From: Bacteroidales bacterium
GTDB lineage: Bacteria; Bacteroidota; Bacteroidia; Bacteroidales; UBA932
Direction: 5' to 3'
Length of the DNA: 64,000 nt
NCBI GenBank assembly: GCA_017555965.1
Contig: JAFZFH010000048.1
Span: 1 to 64,000 of the forward strand
Shown: positions 49,601-58,600 of the stretch, in pieces
Position numbering within the stretch: position 1 is the first letter of the stretch
Layout: every line of letters starts with the position of its first letter
Position numbers and translations under genes: made by a program
The notes under the pieces: model-generated
What the model was told of the DNA's origin: nothing
Databases searched by the model: none
Seen by the model: only the letters and a program-made list of their open reading frames with translations

Positions 49601-52600
49601 GAGGATACGCGCCTCTCGATCGTCTTTGCCTTTAGCGGCATGACGGTAATCTTAAGGTCGTTGTTTCCGGTGTCGTTGAGATATTTGATTAGCTCATTGT
49701 ATCTTCTTACGACATCGTCGTAGAAGTCTTCCTGCTCTTTTGTCGTCAGAAGGGCTACATATCCTGTCACTCTGCGTGCATCATCCTCTTGTGCCTTGTA
49801 TTCATCAAGGTCATTGGATGAAACGCTGCCTCCTCCCTGAGCTCCCTTCTTGAGTGGGGCGCCCATTTTTTCGTATATGTCAATGTTGTCTCGCAAGTAC
49901 TCAACGACAACTTGACTTCCATACTTATTAAGAAGGTCAGGAGCCTCCACATCATTACTCTCGCTGTCCTGTGATGTAGTAGTGTTAGCATTCAGAGATT
50001 TCAGCTTTGTTGAGAGCATCATAAGGAAGCGGTTTTCAGCTGGGACAGGCAATCCGAGGTTTATGTAGTATCCTCTATGAACCTGTCCTGTGCGGTCAAT
50101 GCGTCCTATCATCTGCATATAGTCGTTGATGTCACTCAAAGGCTGAGCGATAATCATTGAACGCTGGCGCTGATCACTGAACTTCTCGGATGCATGCAAA
50201 CTGATACCAGTTGAGGCTGATTTGTTGAGGATAAGGACATCGAGTTTCCCGCTGTTGAAGTCTCTCTGCATCCTCTTTTTATCTTTATCCGTCCTCTTCC
50301 TTACTACGACTCTTCCAGAATCGTCGTGTTCTACATACATGTCGCGACCAGTGAGCTCACCTACCTTGTAGCCCTTTTCTCTCAGTCTCTCAATAATAGC
50401 GTCGAGTGGGCTTATAAATATACCGGTGGTGCTTTGCTTGATAAATTCCTGAAGCTCGTAGTATGCTTTCTCACCAGCGCTTCCGAGCTGCGATGGCGTA
50501 TAGCGCTCGTGACGCTCTTTGCCGTTCTCGTCTTTTACGGTGTATTGCATTACGGTATCAAGTCCCCTCAGCAGGCTTGCGCTGAATGTTGGTTCAGATA
50601 TCACCTCACCTACGGTGTAGTCCTTGATATTGCTTTCCATTGTGCTTTCCAAGGCTATTACAGGGTGCCTGCCGGCTTTGATTTCAGCCTCGACTTCATT
50701 GGCAATAGCTTCTACTTTGAGCGCAAGCATGAGCTGCTTGGTGTAATTATACGTCTTGCTTGCAAATGGCACATTTTCTACGCCAAGCTTATTTGTTCCT
50801 CTCTTGATTCCGGCGCTTTCTGCATATACAGCAAGCTCAGCATCAAGATTTGCAATCATAGGCTTCACATAGTCCTCTTGGAACTTAATGATGGCATTGA
50901 AGGCAGCGATAGTGCTGTCGTAATTCTCCCTTGCACGTCTTACGGTCTCAGGATCATTGATGGTCTTCCAGTCGGTAACGACGCCAGCCATGTCGCGCTC
51001 TCTGCGTACCATCTGTCCAGCGTTTGTGAGCTCCCTACTCATGATTTCCTGCAATGTGACTCCGCCCTTTTCAATAATGCTTATAAGCTTGTCAGGCTCT
51101 ACTTTAGCCTGACTCATAGCAGTGCGAATGGCGTATAGTGGCATTGTGTCAGGGCGTTTTGCAAACGTTGCGCTGGCAAAGGTTACGGCTTTTGCGCTGC
51201 GGATGATGCTCTGTAGATACATTCCGGTGTTGCTGGATCCTGCCGCCGTATGACTTTCGTCAAGGAAGATGTAATTGTTTTCTGCAATCGAACGCAGGAA
51301 TGTTGCTTTAGGAGTAGCCTTTCCTTCTTTTGCACTCTTACTCTTTTTCGCTCTGCGACCTGCAGATTTTGCTGCATTGTCAGCTTCTTGCTGGCTGACT
51401 GCGTCGCCGGTGTTTACCTGAGAGTATGTTAATACAGCAAAGTCGTATTCGTCTGGGAGAACACCTGACTCCATGACCTTTTTCATAGCAGCATCCGAAA
51501 GACCTTTATAAACGATGTTTCCGTTTACGTCAACCATCTCTCCCTTATTCTCTTTTGCAGAAGGGGAGTTGAAAATAAATGGCACAAGGTCTCCACTTCC
51601 GATATCTACCAAGTCGCGATAAATATCAGAGAATAGGTCTGCTTTCTGTGTAATGAAGATAGGTTTTTCTCCGCGCCTTACAGCCCAGCGGATAAGCGCA
51701 GCCATCTGTCGTCCCTTGCCGACTCCTGTTTGGTCTCCGATAATAAGTGCCTGACCTTGCTTCATCTGATAGATAGCCATTGCTACGCTATCCATCTGTT
51801 CAGCAGCAAGCGCTAAGTGGGTTTCAGAAAGAGTCTCATATCCGAGCTCGTTCTTTACGAATTCGTCAATACTTCCGTGCTTGGCTTCAATCTGCGTAAG
51901 CACGTTATCCATAGCCTCAACCATAGCGGCAGGGGCTACGCTTTCAAGGCTAAATGCTGTGTTGTGCGGTCTATACGGCAGCTTTTCTTCAGAAAGTCCG
52001 CGTTTCTTGGACTCTTGCTTTAATCCCAGTCTGCTTGGTTGAACGTCCAGTCCATCCACTGGCTGAGTCCCATTTCCCACAGCTCGTTGTTCAGGTCTTC
52101 CTCCGACATTTCGAGGCTCTCCAGCGGTACCAGCTCTGTTCCCGGTCTTGCCAGCTGCAACATTCTGTCTTCGTTCTCCCAGTACAGGCTTCTGGCGTTC
52201 CTGAGCGTCTCTCTCCAATCCGGCTCTTCCTCGCCCTCCTGCTCTGCTTGTACCCTCATCATCCTTCGCAGGTTGTCTATTATGTCCTGCTCCGTCAGTA
52301 TTCCGTCGTGATCCGTCAGTGTCAGGTTGAGGTCGCCCTCCTTGGCTACGTAAAATTTCTGTTCCATTTGTCTTATCGTTAGATTTGAGTAATACATCTA
52401 TGATATCATAGAGCTCGTCAAAGCTTTCAGCCTTTCGGATTGCCGCGCCCTCCACAGGAGGATATACGGCGGTCTGTGCACGCTCTTCCTCGCTTCTTCT
52501 GCCCTCGATAAGAATCATTCTTGTCGGGAATGTTGTACCCTGCCTTGCGTACATTCTACCGTCCATATCTACGACGCCTTTCACGTTGTAGTGATCATAC

Positions 52601-55600
52601 AGGTACGTGAAGAATGCTTTCATGCCTTTTATCGCGCCGTTGCTCGCATACTCCATGTTGCCACCGATTATGATAGCAGCTCTTCCGTCGTCTTTCATGC
52701 TTGAGAGAGCGTTCAGAGTGATCTGCGGGTCGAGTCCGCCGATCATCTTTCCATCGTATTCTATTGCCTCTCTCTTGCCGAAAGGAGGATTAGCAATAAC
52801 AACGTCATACTGCTTTCCGCCCTCGAATGGTTCTACGGCGTCATGCTGTGTCACTTGCGCGAATCCTTGCTCTCTGAGGTTGGCAAGCCTTGTTTCATCA
52901 AGTTCGTTTGCATGTACCTGTTCAACTGGAACAGTAAATACAAGCATTCCGTTTCCTGCCGTAGGCTCCAGCACCTTTCCGTCTGACTTGTTAGCCATCG
53001 CAAAGCGATTTGCCACCCATGCCATTGGGAGAGGCGTCGAATACTGCTGCATCTTTATGCGATTGCTGCTTCTTGCTGCAATCGTTGGCTGCATTTCATA
53101 GAGCTTACAGATAAGGTCGAATGATTTTCTACTAACTCTTCCATGCTTGCCTATGATTGTTCTTGCAGCTCTTACAAGACCGTCCTCGACAAGTTCCTGT
53201 AAAAGGATGTCACTTCTTCCCTCATTGTCAACTTCCATTCCGACGCCACTTGCTCTCTTCCTTATGTCGAGAATGCTTCTGTATGGCTTGACGTCATTGT
53301 CAAGCGCTGTGAGCATGTCGGAGGTGACGGTCTGCGCAAATCGTCGCTGTGCCTCAATTTCGGCATTGTCTGCTTCTGCAAAAGCTTCGTCAAATAAACC
53401 TGCTGACTCCGGCTGTGAAGTTACATCATTTTTCTTTGACTTATTGCTTGCTGGCCGTGCTTTCTTTATTGTTTCAGCAGCTATCTCTGCCTGTTGCTCC
53501 ACTTCCTGCTCTTTGACTACCTGCTCTGCGGCAGCAAAGGCGTCTGGTGACGATTTGCCAAAACTTGACAAATCGAATGCGCGAACCTCGTCGTATGGCG
53601 TCATTTCATCTGCAAGACCACTGTCTGTCATCTCCGGAAGCTCCCTTGCGCCGTTGTAGAATGCCTTGAGGTATGGGCGAATCATGTCGCCCAAATCCTC
53701 AATCATATTCTTTGCATAGTCAATGAATTTCCTTGCACCCTTTTCGATATGGTAAACCGCCATTTCTGTACCGATAGCAAGAATCTCCGGATCAATGCCC
53801 ATGTTCATCTGTCCGCCGAGTTTCTTTCTCATGCGTTCGCGCAATTCAGCATACCTTTCATCAGTCACAAGCTTGTTTCCGCTTGGGTTTGGCTTCGGAG
53901 CTTCCCAGTTCTCACTCTGAAGAATCTCCGCAACATCTTCAAATGACATTTGCAGATTCTCTCCGCCCACACTTGTGGTGTTCACATCGACAACTGCGGT
54001 GCGCTTTGTCCCGTCAGTCTGCTTTATACGGATTTTCTGCTTTCCGTCCTTGGTTGTTAGCTCCTGACCGAATGAAGACAACACTAACTCTGCCTGCTTG
54101 TCTTCGGTGTGGTCGCTCAACTTGGCTTCTCCCTTTTCCTTAAGCTCTCCGAGCAGGCTTTCAACGTTAACCCTCTTCGGCTTGATCGGCGGTGTGTCGA
54201 TTTTTGATACTTCATCCCAGTTGCCTACGACATAGAGAATAGGGGCGAGTCCTGTATCAAGCACCGGTCTATGGTCTCCGTATTCTTCAAAGTCATGGAT
54301 TGCCACTTCCTTGCCCTGATACATTACTTTTTCGCCAACCTTGAATCCATTGAAGCCTCCATCTTCGCGGATGATCCTGTCAAACTCGCGAATCTTGATT
54401 CTGTTTTCCAGAGCCGCCTCAACCTCTTTGAGCGCATCCTGCATGCCATTCAGAGGATTTCGGAGAATGTCAAGCATTTCTTCCGGAGTGTTGGCAGAGT
54501 AGTTGAAGTGATCATCGCCGATAGGGTAGATTCCGCTCACGTCCTCGCGCGAGATAGCTGTGTATCCTGATCTTCTGTCAACAGAAACAGTGTATCTCCA
54601 TTTTGGCGTCTTTTCTTCTGTATTGACAGTCGGCTCCTCTGCTTTTTTGGGCTGAATGAACGCCACATCTCCGTCTGTTACAGAAAGGAGGTCAGCCATT
54701 GACACTGGCTCTTGCGCCTGTGCATCTAAAGCGTAATCTGCAAGCTTCTTCGCGTCCTCTTCGCTTCGCATCATGAATCCGCCCTTCTCCTTGTCCCACC
54801 AGCCTTTCAGCTCTTTCGCATATCCTTTGACGACACGCTTCACTCCCTCGCGGAGTTCCTCGTCGAACTTAACAAGGTGCATGTCAAGAACTTTTCCTCT
54901 CTTGGTTGTGTACTGTGCTGGCTCAACAGAATAGCCCTGATTTAGAACAGAAACCGCTGCTTTTGGAACACTTTTGACTGCTTCGGGAACAGATTCGTCG
55001 CTTTTGAGAACGGAATGATGTTCTTTCAAACGTCGTTCATGTTCCTTCTTTGCTGCATAAGTGGCATCGACGTTGATTGATCCGCGAACATTCATGATAG
55101 CCTCTATCATGTCGTCAGGGAGAGTACGCATGAGCTCGTCATAAAGTTCGCCACGTCTTTTCAGAGTGATTCCTTTGACGATTTCATTTGTCACAGGTCG
55201 AATTGCTGCCTGAATCTGACTGAGCGTAATACCGCTCTCTCTCTCGGAGTCTGTCTTATCCGGAGCTGTATATGTACGTTGGTCAGTATCTACCAGCTCA
55301 TATCTGCGATTGTTATATGAGTTCATAGTCTTGGTAGAGACCTCGGTGCCATCAAAGTCAATTTCTGCAATAGTGGTAACGCCATTGCGGCTATGCTTCT
55401 TGATGCGATACAGAACCTTTGTGTAATAATCCTTGACGATGTCTCCCTCATGCCAATCTGCAAGATTGAACAGGTGCTCATTGCTATCCTCTCCCGCATT
55501 CTGTCCCGCTGTCGCTTTGATGTTTTTATATTCGCTGAAAGGCTTTGTCTTCCTGTGGGAAGATTCAAGCCATTTCTTGAATTCGTCTTTGCTGACTTCG

Positions 55601-58600
55601 GTAATAGTGCCTAATCCTTTCCAGCCTTTTTCGTAGTTGGCAAGATAAGCCGCTTCCGCTTTTTCTGCGGAGTTAAAGCCATACATTACCTTATGTTCGT
55701 CAAATTGCTGAGTGTCAGGGTTGATTTGGTCTATTACATAAACATTTCCTTCAGTAGGGTTGTCGGATAGGAATATGTCGATATGATCGCCATCGATGGA
55801 CTGTGACCCTTTTATATAGCCATAATCGTTGGCCATTTCCGTTTCCCATTTCTTGCCGGTCTTGCTGGTACCTCGGCGGATGCTGCCTTTTGGATTTTCA
55901 ATAGTGATGTCAAGGCCATCAATCTTGACATGCCCCATGCGGTAATTTCCAGCCTCTTTCTGTGCTTCGGTTGGGTTTGTGTTGACTTCTGTCCTTGCTT
56001 TTGCTATACTCAAAAGGTCTATTAGCTGCTTTACGGGCTTCTTGAATCTGATTATAGGGTCAATGAAGTACACAGTCCCGTCCTCTCCAAGCAGCGCATT
56101 ATCGCCCTCTACATCAGTTACTGATACGAGGTCGTTACCGAATGAGTATTTTGTTTCTGGCTGAAGTCCACGTGCGGCAAGGGCTTCGGTGATCTGCTCT
56201 TTTGTTGGCTGCCCGTAGGTGGTGATTAAGTCTTGCGAAAGAATAATACGTACCTCGCCAAACTGTTCGCTGATACCCTCGAATGTGTAAGCCGTTTCTG
56301 GAAACAGGAGATTATGAATAATGTGCTCATAGATTGCATCTTCCGCTTCTACACCGGCTTTCATTGCTGATTTGGCATAAGGATCTTTGACTTTTATAAC
56401 CCTCTCAGCTTCGCTGTCAATATAGACAACGCTTTCGCCTGTGCGCTTTGGATGCTTCTCTCCGAATTGTCTTGTTTCCTCATGAGGAACAAACATTCCG
56501 TTTCGCTTCGCGATGCTTACCAGCCTTTTGGATTCCGCTTCGCGTCGATCTCTCTCGCTGTACTCTGAATTGTCATTATGTTGAGCGGCCAGCCCTTCTT
56601 CAAACATTCGTATATCGCCTCTGTCGCCAGTTCGTGATACTTTTCCGGTTGAGTCATGAGCCACTCCTGTGCCGTCTGCTTCCCGTTGCTCATCATTATC
56701 TGATCCAACGGCTGCTGCTGTTTTTTCTGCATGGTGTTCGTGTGTTTGCTGTTCGTATGCTTCCGGCAGGTCGCCTATTTCTTCATACTCTCCAATTGTT
56801 TCTGTCGGAGGTACATGGCTAAAGCCCGATTGCTCAAAGATCGGAGGTTCTTCCTGCTCTTCTGCGCTTTGGTAAACTGCTCCTGAGTAATCAGGTTCTT
56901 CTCCATGCACCATTTCAGAGCTGTCCGTATCTCTGTTTTCGGGTCTTTGTCCTTCATGTATTGTGTGGCGAACGCCATCGCCTGCTCTACCGTTGTCATA
57001 ATCCTGCTGTTGATAAAGTTCTACAAATATACTATTAAATTCTTCGTCCGCCATATTGTCAGCTTCCTGCATGTAGATAGAGAAGCTGTCGAGGTATGAC
57101 TGCCATTCGTCAGTAGTCATGCCGTGTGCCTCTGCTTCCATTTCGAGATTATGCTGCATGAGTCCTTCAGCGTAATCGTCCATATCGCGCTCGATTTCGT
57201 TGCGCCTTTCTGCCGCCGCCTCAAACATTCCTCTATGGGAGTTTCCATGGGTCAGGACTACATCGAGAAGCTCGCTCAGGGCATCCATAGATGAAACATT
57301 GGTGACATCTTCTGCATATCCGTCGGTAGCCCCGAATGTCTCTGCGTATCCCTGCAATAGTGCTTCTGCTGCTGCCTGAGGATACATGCCCTCTTCATTG
57401 TTGAGCATCCATATCCTCTTTGCCATTTCGCTTTGGTTGCCCTTGAATCCCAAATGTCCTGCGAGTCCTTTCGATACGCCGTTTGAATCGTCGGACCATT
57501 TGAGTTTCATGCCGCCCCTTGCAAGTGTACGCATCACGTAATCACGGAAGTCGAGGTAATCTCCGAGAGCCTTGTCTTCCTCAGAGTATCTTCCTTTCTG
57601 CTGCTGGATTCTGCGTGCCTCCGCGAGACGGAGATTTCTTTGCCTCTTCGCCTCTTCCTCGGCTGCCTTTTCCTGCGCAGCCTTATATCCTGCCACGTTG
57701 TTCCAGTAATTAACCTGCTCCTGCAAGCGCTTTATGTTGGCTTTCTGCGCTGCCTTAGCCTGCTGGATCTCGCTAACACTGCTTCCGCCTTTCGGTTTCT
57801 GCTTCATGGCTTTGTCAAGCTCTCTCTTGGCATTGTTAGCCATGATCTGTGCTGTGTCGATAGCTTCTGCTTCGTCACCCTCGTTCATTTCAACGAGTGC
57901 TGCCCAGCTGTCTTCGATAGGCGCCTGTTCAAAAATCTGGTCTCCATGCTCATTTACAGGAATACGCGATATCGCGCTCTGCGGTTCATCTGCCTTATCT
58001 GCGGTGCTGGATGTTTCTTTTACTGACATCGGCTCTGCCGCCTCTATATCTTCTCCGTTGTGCTGAACAATGATTGTATCGAGCTCTTCCGGAGTGAGAA
58101 GATTTACACGATTGCCGTTGATTGGTTGCTCTGTATAGACTTCGTATTTTCCATCAGCTTCATTGAAAGGAGCGGTTATCTGCCCTCTTACAGGCTCTCC
58201 ATTTTCGTTGCGAATTGTTATCTGGTCATTAAATTCATAAATACGCTTTGTTGGCTGATTTTGCTGGGCTATTGCAGCTTCTTTCTTTGCTTCCTTTTGT
58301 TTCTCATACTCTGATAGTCGTGCAAGGTTAGATGCATTCGTCATAGTCTGCACCTGCTCTTTAGGAAGCGTGGCAGGGGTTGCATCTATGATTACGTTAA
58401 CGGTGCCGTCTCCGTTATCATGTACACCGTTTACATCTGTGACAATAGTAATAGTGTGCGGAATTCCCTGCTCGTCAATGCCATTATATACGTCGCCAAG
58501 ATTAAAAGGCAAAATGCCGTCAATCTTATTGGCTGCTTCCTGTGCGTATGTCTGCATGATCTGCTGTCTCATCGCCTCCTTTTCCTGTGTCGCATCGACA

